From assembly GCA_041737835.1 (NCBI GenBank), contig JBGSQY010000031.1: DNA of 64,000 nt; one strand, written 5' to 3'. Positions 53,543 through 61,857 of this stretch are shown piece by piece. The stretch's first letter is position 1. Every line of letters starts with the position of its first letter. The notes beneath the pieces are model-generated. The model worked only from the letters and a program-made list of their open reading frames with translations, did not search any database and was not told the DNA's origin. The position numbers were made by a program, and so were the translations under genes. This stretch comes from Bythopirellula sp041737835 (GTDB lineage: Bacteria > Planctomycetota > Planctomycetia > Pirellulales > Lacipirellulaceae).

Positions 53543-53665
53543 TAAGCCCGGCAAGACCCTCGTCTAGGGTAACACATCACGGCTGAGATGGCTAGCACAA
53601 AGGCACTGGTATTTGGCACTCAAAGACCATAATGCTAATGGTCAAATGTCGGTGCGAGATGCGTG
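53543..53665 (-). pseudogene. Decayed third copy of the PEP-CTERM tandem array (3' remnant)
   Basis: Reading the minus strand in the frame that aligns with copy 2 gives DH*HYGL*VPNTSAFVLA then ISAVMCYPRRGSCRA and a stop, against DHVQYGLAVPEPSAFLLS then VLAISCYPGRGYCWA in copy 2. The alignment needs no gap and carries two in-frame stops, and the PEP motif has become PNT. The spacer to copy 2 matches the copy 2 to copy 1 spacer. Only the C-terminal end is left; homology fades towards 53700, where the next gene ends. Confidence 0.75.
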
Positions 53666-53719
53666 AACTTAAACCTGTTACAGCCTCGTCGCGAGTTAAT
53701 ACTTCGCTACGGAAGCACT

Positions 53720-54892
53720 TTAAGATGAAAGTGCCGGCTTACTTGCCACCACTTCTTCAGCAGCCAGTTGCTGCCGCAACCATTGGGTGATTCTGATTCC
53801 CTGCGATCGCCAGGAATTCCACGGGTAGTAGCTATAGCGGTAGCTCTGTTCCACGCCCGTGCGAAAGCGTGCTTTGAAATCGAATTCTCCGATACCCAAA
53901 TCAAGCACGCGATCACCGCGCAGAAAACTATCTTCGATAAAGAGGGCGAGCAGAACTTTTCCCACTCCCAACTCGCGGGCCTGGCGGTCGTAGCCCATGC
54001 GCAGCCCAAAGATGGTGCCCGCATGGTGGTAGTTGTATTGATAAGCGAGCGGCTGACCCGCCACGCGCAAGATCGCCACGTCGAGCATGCCGAGTCTCGC
54101 CGCTTCGGCGTGACAATCTTTGAGAAACGGCAGCACGTCGGCATGGCAAATCGTATTGCCATTGTGGGCGTCCGACTGCCAGCTTCGGCGTGAAACGGCA
54201 AGGCACTCATCAAAGAGGTCCCAACGCGGATCGACTTCGCCCACAGTGGGACGATATCTGACGAATTCGACGGGCCCCAGCTTTTCAAGATTCCGTGCTT
54301 GCCGGCGGATCTCGTGGCGCCATTTTTTGTTGAGGCCGTTGAAATAGGTTTCCCAATCCGTCGAATCGAATTCGATGAGCGACGTTTGTTGGAAAATGCT
54401 CTTCTGAGGTTTCCAGCCAACGGCCGACATCGCCCGGCCGGTCATGTCGTGATCTTCCGAAGTCCAACGGAGGTCGATCAGGTCCCAATCGCGGTCGGTC
54501 TGGCGAATGTGCTGCAAGGCCATGAACATCGTGGCCGAGGGATTGGGGCCCAGCGGTCCGGCCCACATGCCCCAGTCGTTGAGCGGGTAATTGAGTACCC
54601 TGACCTTCGCCAAGCGGTGAACTTCTTCTGCCACGCAAAGCGGCACGATTCCGACGATCGTTTCCTCGGACCGCACGACCAGCACGCGCATCCGGCGGTT
54701 CGCTCCGAAATGTTTCCAGAACGTGTTGAACCAACTGAAAGTATGAAAGAACGAGAAGCGGGGCGTTTGTTGGGCCAGAGAATCCCACGCGATGGCGTAA
54801 GATTGAAGATCCACGAGGGAATTGATTTCGACGACGTCCGCCATGGCTGGCCTCAGTGAGCTGGAGTCGAGCTGGCCGTAAGCGTCGTTCAT
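53720..54892 (-). CDS. FemAB/BioF2-like acyltransferase (GNAT fold)
   Basis: A 390-residue cytoplasmic protein; ATG 54892 chosen, ATG 54931 and 54844 are alternatives because no strong ribosome site is seen. The second GNAT-like half (about 180-360) carries KKWRHEIRRQARNLEKLGPV, QPLAYQYNYHHAGTIFGLRM and DRVLDLGIGEFDFKARFRTG, matching the BioF2-like/CelD acetyltransferase domain. The first half has ETIVGIVPLCVAEEV. Proteins of this type transfer acyl groups during cell-envelope polysaccharide or peptide synthesis (family knowledge). Substrate unknown. It is divergent from the CinA-like fusion. Confidence 0.83.
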   Translation of the reverse strand: MNDAYGQLDSSSLRPAMADVVEINSLVDLQSYAIAWDSLAQQTPRFSFFHTFSWFNTFWKHFGANRRMRVLVVRSEETIVGIVPLCVAEEVHRLAKVRVLNYPLNDWGMWAGPLGPNPSATMFMALQHIRQTDRDWDLIDLRWTSEDHDMTGRAMSAVGWKPQKSIFQQTSLIEFDSTDWETYFNGLNKKWRHEIRRQARNLEKLGPVEFVRYRPTVGEVDPRWDLFDECLAVSRRSWQSDAHNGNTICHADVLPFLKDCHAEAARLGMLDVAILRVAGQPLAYQYNYHHAGTIFGLRMGYDRQARELGVGKVLLALFIEDSFLRGDRVLDLGIGEFDFKARFRTGVEQSYRYSYYPWNSWRSQGIRITQWLRQQLAAEEVVASKPALSS

Positions 54893-55045
54893 TTTGCAAG
54901 GTTCATGCCGAGAAGGATTTGCTAAAATCAAAGATACTTCGCCCGGGGGAATCGAGCGGAATTCTTACGGAAGTTCGTCGCGGAGTGCGTGGCATTTTGG
55001 CATCATGTGGCTTTCCAGCAACAAACAACCAACGGATTAGCACTT

Positions 55046-56191
55046 GTGAGTGAGGCTTCTTGGCAAAATCTGATCACGGCCATCCATTCCAGTGGCAAAC
55101 AATCGGTAATCGCCATCACGGGAGGTGGCAGCGCGGCGATTGGCAGGCTGCTGGAAGTGCCCGGCGGATCGCGGTCAGTGATTGAAGCCGTGGTGCCGTA
55201 TGCTTCGAGCGCGCTGACCGATTTGCTGGGGGGTACGCCGGATCAATATTGCAGCGAACCAACGGCTCGCGCGATGGCGATGGCGGCCTGGATGCGCGGG
55301 CGGAATCTTTCTCCCGCCGCCGATCCGCTAACACTCGTGGGCATCGGCGTGACCGCCAGCCTTGTGAGTGATGTTCCTAAACGGGGCGATCATCGCATTC
55401 ATGTGGCGTGGCAGACCGCGACGCAAACATGTTCGTTGACTTTAACACTCACCAAGGGGGCACGAACTCGCGAACACGAAGAACGAATCGCGGCTGACCT
55501 GGTGTTGCTTGCGATGGCGGAAGCATGCGGAGTTGATGCTTCTATCGGCTACAGCGAACTTCAAAAACAACTTGAAACGGCTGAGCAAATTGAGCGATTG
55601 TCGCAAGTTGCTGACCCTGCGTGGAAAAAGCTTCTACTTGGAGAAGCACACTGTGTCCTTTGTGGCGAAAACAAGCAACCAAAGATAGTATTTCCCGGCG
55701 CGTTCAATCCCTTGCATCAAGGTCATCGCGAAATGGCGCGGATTGCCGTTGAACGCTTAGGCAGCGAGCTGTGCTATGAAATCTCGCTCGCCAATGTCGA
55801 TAAGCCATCGCTCGACTTCATTGAAATAAAACAGCGGATCACCGGCATACAGAAACAAGACCGGGGTAAAGAACTTTTGTTGACGACTGCGCCCACGTTT
55901 TGCGAAAAGGCCGAGTTGGTGCCCAACGCGACTTTCGTCGTAGGTGTCGACACGCTCGTGCGGATTGCTGATCCCATATATTACGGCAACGAGGCCGCCA
56001 AGCGCGATCAAGCCATCGCCGCCATCACCGCGGCAGGTTGCCGGTTTCTGGTTTTTGGCCGCACGTGTTCGGGAGACTTTCAATGCCTGAGCGACGTGGA
56101 GATTCCCACCGCGTTACGAGCGATCTGCGACGAAGTCCCCGCGAGCGAATTCCGGGAAGATATTGCGTCGACGGTGCTGCGGCGTGTTTAG
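55046..56191 (+). CDS. CinA-C-like domain fused to a nicotinate/nicotinamide-nucleotide adenylyltransferase-like domain
   Basis: A 381-residue fusion. The start is uncertain (GTG 55046 preferred; GTG 54989 possible). Residues 1-170 resemble the CinA C-terminal/PncC domain (VIAITGGGSAAIGRLLEVPG, VVPYASSALTDLLGG), but the catalytic ESCTGG motif reads IAITGG, so the nucleophile Ser is lost. Residues about 210-375 are a nucleotidyltransferase: PGAFNPLHQGH (His224, His227) and a closing DIASTVLRR like the ISSTxIR motif of NadD/NMNAT enzymes. The pair hints at NAD salvage with a non-hydrolytic ligand-sensing CinA-like part (inference). Confidence 0.85.
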   Translation: MSEASWQNLITAIHSSGKQSVIAITGGGSAAIGRLLEVPGGSRSVIEAVVPYASSALTDLLGGTPDQYCSEPTARAMAMAAWMRGRNLSPAADPLTLVGIGVTASLVSDVPKRGDHRIHVAWQTATQTCSLTLTLTKGARTREHEERIAADLVLLAMAEACGVDASIGYSELQKQLETAEQIERLSQVADPAWKKLLLGEAHCVLCGENKQPKIVFPGAFNPLHQGHREMARIAVERLGSELCYEISLANVDKPSLDFIEIKQRITGIQKQDRGKELLLTTAPTFCEKAELVPNATFVVGVDTLVRIADPIYYGNEAAKRDQAIAAITAAGCRFLVFGRTCSGDFQCLSDVEIPTALRAICDEVPASEFREDIASTVLRRV

Positions 56192-56193
56192 TA

Positions 56194-56469
56194 CTAATAC
56201 GAGTCGCGCGCCGTGTGTCGAACCGCGACAATCAATATCCCTTCGGAGTCGTTGCGATAAGCGATGTAATAAGGAAATTTTTTGAGCAGCAAATAATGAT
56301 GTTCAGTATAGAGCTTGGGGAATCGCTCTGGCTCACGAACGATCTGAGAAACAGCGTCGTCGATTTCTTGTTCCAAACGCTCAGCAGCAGGTACGCTTTG
56401 ATCGAGATACCATTGTAGCGCTTCGGCGATATCGTTTTCAGCCGACGAAAGTATTCTGACGTGATTCAT
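56194..56469 (-). CDS. RelE/ParE-type toxin
   Basis: A 91-residue protein, ATG 56469, four bases after the antitoxin. It has the ParE/RelE pattern: N-terminal SSAENDIAEALQWYLDQS, a helix pair, then REPERFPKLYTEHHYLLLKK, YYIAYRNDSEGILIVAVRHT and a final ARDSY. This is the type II addiction-module toxin fold; whether it cuts ribosome-bound mRNA (RelE) or poisons gyrase (ParE) cannot be told from sequence. It pairs with the gene at 56474-56698. It ends 2 bases from the convergent fusion gene. Confidence 0.85.
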   Translation of the reverse strand: MNHVRILSSAENDIAEALQWYLDQSVPAAERLEQEIDDAVSQIVREPERFPKLYTEHHYLLLKKFPYYIAYRNDSEGILIVAVRHTARDSY

Positions 56470-56473
56470 CAGT

Positions 56474-56698
56474 TTACTTTTGCCCAAAAAGTCGCTCGCG
56501 TGCTTCTTGCCAGGAAGTGGTGCTCTCCTGGCCAGCATCGTAGGCCGCCGACCTCCGCTGCACCTCGGCAATTTCCTGGGCTGGTAGGTTAGGCCACTGC
56601 TCCGGGGGGAGGCTATTCCAGATTTGATCGATCAGCCAAAGCCGTTGCTCGGGGGCCAACATTTTTGCCGCGTCGACGAGTTCTGTAGCAGTATTCAA
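56474..56698 (-). CDS. Addiction-module antitoxin
   Basis: A 74-residue antitoxin. The start is TTG 56698: AGGAG lies 7 bases upstream and the length then matches the family (about 75 residues); a longer frame to 56776 runs through the promoter. It begins LNTATELVDAAKMLAPEQRL and continues WLIDQIWNSLPPEQ, then a C-terminal AGQESTTSWQEARERLFGQK, typical of short addiction-module component proteins whose C-terminus wraps the toxin. It precedes the toxin, the usual gene order. Confidence 0.82.
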   Translation of the reverse strand: MNTATELVDAAKMLAPEQRLWLIDQIWNSLPPEQWPNLPAQEIAEVQRRSAAYDAGQESTTSWQEARERLFGQK

Positions 56699-56746
56699 GC
56701 TTTTGCTCCTGGGACGTTTGTCGGGGGGAAACGACAGACACGGGTT

Positions 56747-56776
56747 ATTGTAGTTTCTTCGGTTACGGAGCGTCAA
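56747..56776 (-). promoter_or_regulatory. Promoter of the toxin-antitoxin operon
   Basis: On the minus strand TTGACG (56776-56771) and TACAAT (56752-56747) are 18 bases apart. Transcription starting near 56740 gives a leader of about 42 bases before the TTG start at 56698. Confidence 0.55.
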
Positions 56777-56826
56777 ATTTCTAGCTGCGGCGGTAACGTG
56801 CTGCTCAATGCCCGCTGTATCTCGAA

Positions 56827-56855
56827 TTGCGGCCCGGGGGCGGCAATTTTATACT
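56827..56855 (+). promoter_or_regulatory. Promoter of the ROK kinase gene
   Basis: TTGCGG (56827-56832) and TATACT (56850-56855) are 17 bases apart; transcription from about 56862 would give a leader of about 42 bases before ATG 56904. It is divergent from the toxin-antitoxin promoter. Confidence 0.5.
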
Positions 56856-56903
56856 GGTGAGTTCGATTTCTTCCCGTTTCGACCAGTATATGACCACACT
56901 TCC

Positions 56904-57938
56904 ATGACCGGCTCCAAGTTTATTATCACGCTCGCCGAAGCCGAGCTTCCTCTGTTCATCGGCATCGATGTCGGCGGCACGAACATCAAGCTGGGGTTGA
57001 TCGACAACCGTGGCCGCACGCTGGCTTACCATTCCGTGCCGACCGAAGTCGAACGTGGTGCAGACGATGCCGTCCGCCGGATGTGCGAGGCAGTAAATGA
57101 GCTGTTGAACAAAGCCGGAGCAAAAAAATCCGACGTCGCGCGAATTGGCGTCGCGACACCGGGACCGATGGATATTAAGGCCGGCATGATTCTCAAACCA
57201 GGGAATTTGCCAACGTGGTGGAATTATCCCATTCGTGATCGTGTGGCCGAAGCCTGCGGCAAGCCCGTCCGTTTTGCCAACGATGCCAATGCGGCGGCGT
57301 TTGGCGAATATTGGCAAGGCGCGGGCAACAGTTCGCGCAACATGGTGCTGCTCACCATGGGCACGGGCATTGGTGGTGGGATCGTGCTCGAGGACTATTT
57401 GATCGAAGGGGCACACAGTTGCGGGGCGGAATGTGGATTCATCATCATCGAATCCGATCCTCAGGCACGGCGCGATACGCAAAACCTCACCGGCACGTTG
57501 GAAGGCTACTGTGGTTCCTACGGCGTTGTGGGTCGAGCCGTCGACGCGCTGCAAGCGGGTCGTGATAGCAGTTTGGCGACCGTACTGAAAAACGAAGGTG
57601 AGATCACTCCTTTGGCGATCGCCGATGCCGCGGAAGCGGGCGATGCGCTCGCTTTGGAAGTCGTGATGGACACGGCCAGATACCTGGCGATTGGCATCGT
57701 GACCTTGATTCACACGGTCGATCCCGATAGCGTTGTCCTCGGCGGGGCGATGACTTTCGGTGGTGCTGGTCACCCGCTCGGTGAAAAATTTATCCAACGG
57801 GTCCGCGATGAAGTCCGCCCCCGGATTCTCACCGCGCTCCAAGATTCGCTGCGGATCGAATTCGCCCGACTAGGCAGCGATGCGGGTTTCGTAGGCGCCG
57901 CCGGCCTTGCTCGCCTCGAACACCGCCAGAAGAATTAA
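56904..57938 (+). CDS. ROK-family sugar kinase lacking the usual zinc site
   Basis: A 344-residue cytoplasmic kinase, ATG 56904. The ATP-binding start is GIDVGGTNIKLGLIDN; the sugar-site GVATPGPMD, FANDANAAAFGEYW (catalytic Asp in NDAN) and MGTGIGGGIVLEDYL are intact. The next block usually reads GELGH and then CxCGxxGCxE, binding zinc. Here it is GAECGF and GTLEGYCGSYG, so the His and most Cys ligands are lost. This points to a subgroup that folds without zinc. Most likely a glucokinase or N-acetylhexosamine kinase; substrate not proven. Confidence 0.88.
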   Translation: MTGSKFIITLAEAELPLFIGIDVGGTNIKLGLIDNRGRTLAYHSVPTEVERGADDAVRRMCEAVNELLNKAGAKKSDVARIGVATPGPMDIKAGMILKPGNLPTWWNYPIRDRVAEACGKPVRFANDANAAAFGEYWQGAGNSSRNMVLLTMGTGIGGGIVLEDYLIEGAHSCGAECGFIIIESDPQARRDTQNLTGTLEGYCGSYGVVGRAVDALQAGRDSSLATVLKNEGEITPLAIADAAEAGDALALEVVMDTARYLAIGIVTLIHTVDPDSVVLGGAMTFGGAGHPLGEKFIQRVRDEVRPRILTALQDSLRIEFARLGSDAGFVGAAGLARLEHRQKN

Positions 57939-58018
57939 AAATAACAACACATTCATTTACTCAGCCCCAACCCCTATCCCCACCTGACCTCCGACCCCCG
58001 ACCCCGGCCTCTCCCTCA

Positions 58019-59836
58019 ATGACCGCACCTCAATATATTCGAAATTTCTCGATTGTGGCTCACATCGATCACGGCAAGAGCACGCTCGCTGACCGCCTGA
58101 TGGAAGTGACGGGCACGGTGAGTGTCCGTGAAATGAAAGAGCAACTGCTCGACGACATGGCCTTGGAGCGTCAGCGCGGCATCACGATCAAATCCCACGC
58201 CGTGACGATGCACTACGAATACAAAGGTTATAAGTATGAGTTGAACCTCATCGACACGCCGGGGCACGTCGATTTTCAATACGAAGTGTCACGGTCGCTC
58301 GCTTGCTGCGAGGGTGCCGTGCTGTTGGTCGATGCATTTCAAGGCGTGGAAGCTCAAACCGTGGCGAATGCTTATGCCGCGATGGAACACGACCTCACGA
58401 TCGTGCCGGTGATGAACAAAGTGGATCTCATCCACGCGCGGCCCGACGAAGTCAAAGCGGAGATGGAACACACGCTGGCGGTCAACGCCGACGAGATTCT
58501 GGGGTGCAGCGCCAAGACTGGCATGGGATGCAAGGAGATTCTCGATGCGGTCATCGAACGCGTTCCAGCTCCCAAGGGCGATCCCAAGGGCCCCTTGCAA
58601 GCGATGATCTTTGACGCGGTCTACGACGAATACCGCGGGGCGATTACGTATATTCGCGTGATGAGCGGCACGATTACCAAGGGGCAGAAGATCAAATTTC
58701 TTCAACAAGGGACCGTGCACGAAGTCCTTGAGTTGGGTCACTTTGTTCCCCATCGCAAGCCGTCATCCAAACTTGCAGCCGGTCAGGTGGGGTACTTGAT
58801 CTGCAACATCAAGTCGCTCGACAAGGTCCACGTCGGCGACACCGTGAGCACCACCGATGGAGAAGCCGACCTGAAGCTGCCCGGCTATCAAGAACCCAAA
58901 CGGATGGTGTTCTGCGGCCTGTATCCTTCGGATGGTCAGGACTTCAAACAATTGCGTGAGGCTCTCGATAAGCTTGTGATCAATGACCCCAGCTTTGAGT
59001 TCTCACCGGAAACGAGCGATGCCTTGGGCTTTGGCTTCCGCTGTGGTTTCCTAGGGCTCTTGCACATGGAGATCGTGCAGCAACGGCTCGAACAGGAAGC
59101 TGACATCGATCTCGTGCAGACCGCGCCCAACGTCACGTATGAGATCGTCAAAAAGAATGGCGAAACCATCGAGGTGCATACGCCGCAAGACGTGCCCGAA
59201 GTGGGGGATATTGAAGAATTCCGCCAGCCAATTGTGCGGGTGAGTTTCGTGCTCCCCACGGAGTACATCGGAGGCATTATGAAATTGTGCAGCGACCGCC
59301 GCGGCACTTACGTCCGCACGGAGTATCTCTCGCCAACGCGGGCGATGTTGGTTTACGACCTTGCGCTAGCCGACGTCATTTACGACATGCACGATAGGCT
59401 CAAGAGCACAACCCGCGGCTACGGCACGATGGATTACGAACTCCTGGGTTATGAATCGGGCGATCTCGTGCGGATGGATATTCTGGTCAAGAACGAGCGG
59501 ATCGACGCGCTGTCGATTGTCTGCGATAAGCGCGATGCCGACGTGCGGGGCAGGGCGGTTATCAAAAAGCTCAAGCAGGAAATCCCCCGCCACATGTTCG
59601 AAGTGGCGCTGCAAGCCGCCATCGGCACGCGAATCATCGCCCGTGAAACCATTTCGGCGATGAAGAAGAACGTGACCGCCAAATGCTACGGCGGCGACAT
59701 CACCCGCAAGCGCAAGCTCTGGGAAAAGCAAAAAGAAGGCAAGAAGCGGATGAAGTCGATCGGTTCGGTCGACATTCCTCAAAAAGCCTTCCTCGCGGTG
59801 CTGGAGACCGGTGAGGAAGAAGGGAAGAAGAAATAG
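58019..59836 (+). CDS. lepA: Elongation factor 4 (LepA)
   Basis: A 605-residue translational GTPase, full length for the family. ATG 58019 follows a pyrimidine-rich spacer. G1 is AHIDHGKST, G2 around QRGITIKSHA, G3 DTPGHVDF, G4 NKVDL and G5 SAKTGMG. The C-terminal LepA-specific domain ends with KNVTAKCYGGDITRKRKLWE and KQKEGKKRMKSIGSVDIPQK, the diagnostic LepA signature. It acts on paused ribosomes. It stands alone and is not next to signal peptidase as in Escherichia coli, although a signal peptidase gene lies 2.5 kb downstream. Confidence 0.98.
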   Translation: MTAPQYIRNFSIVAHIDHGKSTLADRLMEVTGTVSVREMKEQLLDDMALERQRGITIKSHAVTMHYEYKGYKYELNLIDTPGHVDFQYEVSRSLACCEGAVLLVDAFQGVEAQTVANAYAAMEHDLTIVPVMNKVDLIHARPDEVKAEMEHTLAVNADEILGCSAKTGMGCKEILDAVIERVPAPKGDPKGPLQAMIFDAVYDEYRGAITYIRVMSGTITKGQKIKFLQQGTVHEVLELGHFVPHRKPSSKLAAGQVGYLICNIKSLDKVHVGDTVSTTDGEADLKLPGYQEPKRMVFCGLYPSDGQDFKQLREALDKLVINDPSFEFSPETSDALGFGFRCGFLGLLHMEIVQQRLEQEADIDLVQTAPNVTYEIVKKNGETIEVHTPQDVPEVGDIEEFRQPIVRVSFVLPTEYIGGIMKLCSDRRGTYVRTEYLSPTRAMLVYDLALADVIYDMHDRLKSTTRGYGTMDYELLGYESGDLVRMDILVKNERIDALSIVCDKRDADVRGRAVIKKLKQEIPRHMFEVALQAAIGTRIIARETISAMKKNVTAKCYGGDITRKRKLWEKQKEGKKRMKSIGSVDIPQKAFLAVLETGEEEGKKK

Positions 59837-59847
59837 CGGCTGCTATC

Positions 59848-60393
59848 TCAGCTTTCTTCCACCGCCTCTTCGATGGGTGGCTTCGTCGATGCCGTCCAAT
59901 GGCGCGCGAGCACGTAGATCACGCAAAAGGCCCCCAACGTGTAGGCCGCTCCCAAGCTCCACACTATCGATTGATGTCCGCCAGCACGATCGAGTTGCCT
60001 GATCGTCAGCGACGCCGAGATCACGAAGAATAACAAAAACAGCGAGCTGAAACCGACGACGAACGCACGGTCGACTTCGCGATAGCGCTGCTGCGATTCG
60101 AGCCAATGCTCCCAGCCCAGCAAATCGCCGATCCTGGGTTCCACGACTTCGCGCAAGTAGCGGCCCGCGCGGCTGATGTTACTTTCTTCGGCGATGAACG
60201 AGAGCATGATCGCCAGCAACAAAAAGGGAATCGAGGCATTGGCAAACGCTGAAGGTTGTGCCGCGGCCAAGTAGCCCGACGCGAGGACCAAAAAGATCCC
60301 CACGATCAACAGCCAAAACACGCGTGATTTCGATTCGCTGATTTCGGCACGCAAGGAAATATATTGTTGCTTCGAGAAATCGTCGGAACTCAT
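59848..60393 (-). CDS. Four-span membrane protein of unknown function
   Basis: A 181-residue protein; ATG 60393 is preceded by the strong ribosome site GGAGGTGA at 5-base spacing. Spans: VFWLLIVGIFLVLASGYLAA, a second around ASIPFLLLAIMLSFIA, a third around VGFSSLFLLFFVISASL and a fourth around LGAAYTLGAFCVIYVLA. A central cytoplasmic loop has GRYLREVVEPRIGDLLGWEH. No known domain. It converges on lepA, 11 bases apart. Function unknown. Confidence 0.83.
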   Translation of the reverse strand: MSSDDFSKQQYISLRAEISESKSRVFWLLIVGIFLVLASGYLAAAQPSAFANASIPFLLLAIMLSFIAEESNISRAGRYLREVVEPRIGDLLGWEHWLESQQRYREVDRAFVVGFSSLFLLFFVISASLTIRQLDRAGGHQSIVWSLGAAYTLGAFCVIYVLARHWTASTKPPIEEAVEES

Positions 60394-60459
60394 GAGAATC
60401 ACCTCCGCCAGTTGGGCGATTGAGTTAAGAAAAGAGCTGAGCAGAACTGCAGAAAAGGG

Positions 60460-60486
60460 AGCGCAAGCAGCTTGGCTGTTTGCGCT
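60460..60486. other. 12-bp hairpin between divergent genes
   Basis: AGCGCAAGCAGC (60460-60471) and GCTGTTTGCGCT (60475-60486) form a 12-bp stem (one G-U pair) with a TTG loop. Both flanking genes point away from it, so it is not their terminator; it could be a leader hairpin, part of a small RNA, or a DNA-binding site. Confidence 0.45.
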
Positions 60487-60625
60487 TTCAAGGAGCCGTC
60501 CTTATCGTAACCCTAGAATAGTCGCTTCACAACTACGCGCGGTTCTTGAAGTTTATCCGTTTATGATTGAAAATAAGAGCATGCGTGGCGGGTAACATAG
60601 ATTCTGGGAATCGAAGGGACATGCC

Positions 60626-61282
60626 ATGCACAAATACATAATCATGGGAGTGCAAGGTTGCGGCAAAGGGACGCAAGCCAAACTGCTCTGCAAGCGATTT
60701 GATCTCACGCATATCAGCGTCGGCGACATCTTTCGCTGGAACATTCAAACGCACACCAAGCTAGCCGCACGCATCAAGCGCATCATGGACGCTGGACAAC
60801 TTGTCTCGGATGAGATCGTCGAAGAAGTGGTTCGCCGTCGACTTGAAGAACACGATTGGAACTATGGTTTCGTGCTCGACGGCTTTCCGCGAAACCGCCC
60901 GCAGGCGGAATTCTTTTTGGAAAGCTATGACATCGACGCGGTAATTTTAATCAACGTGCCTGATGAGGTCGTGTTCGAGCGCGTTCAGGCCCGGCGACTT
61001 TGTTCGCGTTGCGGGTTGGACTACAACCTGATGCACCACCGCCCGGCAGTGGAAAATTGCTGCGATGTCTGCGGAGGACCGCTCGAAATACGCCGCGACG
61101 ATCATCGGGAAGCGATTCAAGCGCGGCTGGCCGATTATCACGCGCTAACGCGGCCGGTCGTAGAATTGTTCCGCTCAAAGGAACTGGTCGTGGAAGTGAA
61201 TGGTTGCACAAGCGTTGAGGAATTGCACCAGGAAATCTGCGCGCGGCTGGAGATCGCTCCCATCACAAAGATTTCCTTATGA
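60626..61282 (+). CDS. Adenylate kinase-like nucleoside monophosphate kinase with zinc LID
   Basis: A 218-residue cytoplasmic kinase, ATG 60626, with AGGGA upstream. P-loop GVQGCGKGTQ (residues 8-17; the more common form is GPPGAGKGT), NMP-binding segment HISVGDIFRWNI, FVLDGFPRNRPQAE, and a LID with two Cys pairs, CSRCG (126, 129) and CDVCGG (146, 149), which should bind zinc. It fits AMP phosphorylation by ATP. The sequence is diverged enough that a second, specialised paralogue of Adk is possible. Confidence 0.88.
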   Translation: MHKYIIMGVQGCGKGTQAKLLCKRFDLTHISVGDIFRWNIQTHTKLAARIKRIMDAGQLVSDEIVEEVVRRRLEEHDWNYGFVLDGFPRNRPQAEFFLESYDIDAVILINVPDEVVFERVQARRLCSRCGLDYNLMHHRPAVENCCDVCGGPLEIRRDDHREAIQARLADYHALTRPVVELFRSKELVVEVNGCTSVEELHQEICARLEIAPITKISL

Positions 61283-61331
61283 AAGTCTTGACGCTAAACG
61301 CCACCATTTGTGATCAATAGGGTATGAGATC

Positions 61332-61844
61332 GTGACCGCATTTCTTTTGACCGAACGATTATCGTTCCGCGAATTGACCGAAGCCGATCTCGACTTTTTA
61401 GCCGAGATGCTCTGCGATCCTGAAGTGATGCGACATTATCCCTACGTGTTCGACCGCGCGGGTGTGCAAGAATGGCTCCGTCGCGCGCTTGAGCGACAAG
61501 CGCGCGACGGACTTTCATTTTGGTATGTCGCCAATCACAAAACGGGCGAGCCCGTCGGCCAAGTCGGCATCTTGAAGCAAGACGTCGATGACATGGTCGA
61601 AACAGAGATTGGTTACATGCTTTTGCGTCGGCAGTGGGGTCAGGGTTACGCTCACGAAGCCACGACAGCACTCCGTGATTATGCTTTTCAAACCCTAGGC
61701 AAGCAGCGCGTGATCTCGCTTATCAGACCAGCCAATATTCCGTCCCAGCGAGTAGCGCTCGCCTATGGCGCAAAGCCGGAAAAAATGGTGGTTTGGCGCG
61801 ATTACGAACACCTCGTCTTCGCGCTGGCGAATCAACAGGCTTGA
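61332..61844 (+). CDS. GNAT-family N-acetyltransferase, RimJ/RimL type
   Basis: A 170-residue acetyltransferase starting at GTG 61332. The opening LLTERLSFRELTEADLDFLA, middle IGYMLLRRQWGQGYAHEATT (acetyl-CoA loop RRxWGQGYA) and SLIRPANIPSQRVALAYGAK are classic for RimJ/RimL-like enzymes. It probably acetylates protein N-termini or small amines. It follows the adenylate kinase on the same strand by 49 bases; a functional link is not evident. Confidence 0.9.
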   Translation: MTAFLLTERLSFRELTEADLDFLAEMLCDPEVMRHYPYVFDRAGVQEWLRRALERQARDGLSFWYVANHKTGEPVGQVGILKQDVDDMVETEIGYMLLRRQWGQGYAHEATTALRDYAFQTLGKQRVISLIRPANIPSQRVALAYGAKPEKMVVWRDYEHLVFALANQQA

Positions 61845-61857
61845 AGGCTGGCCTTGA

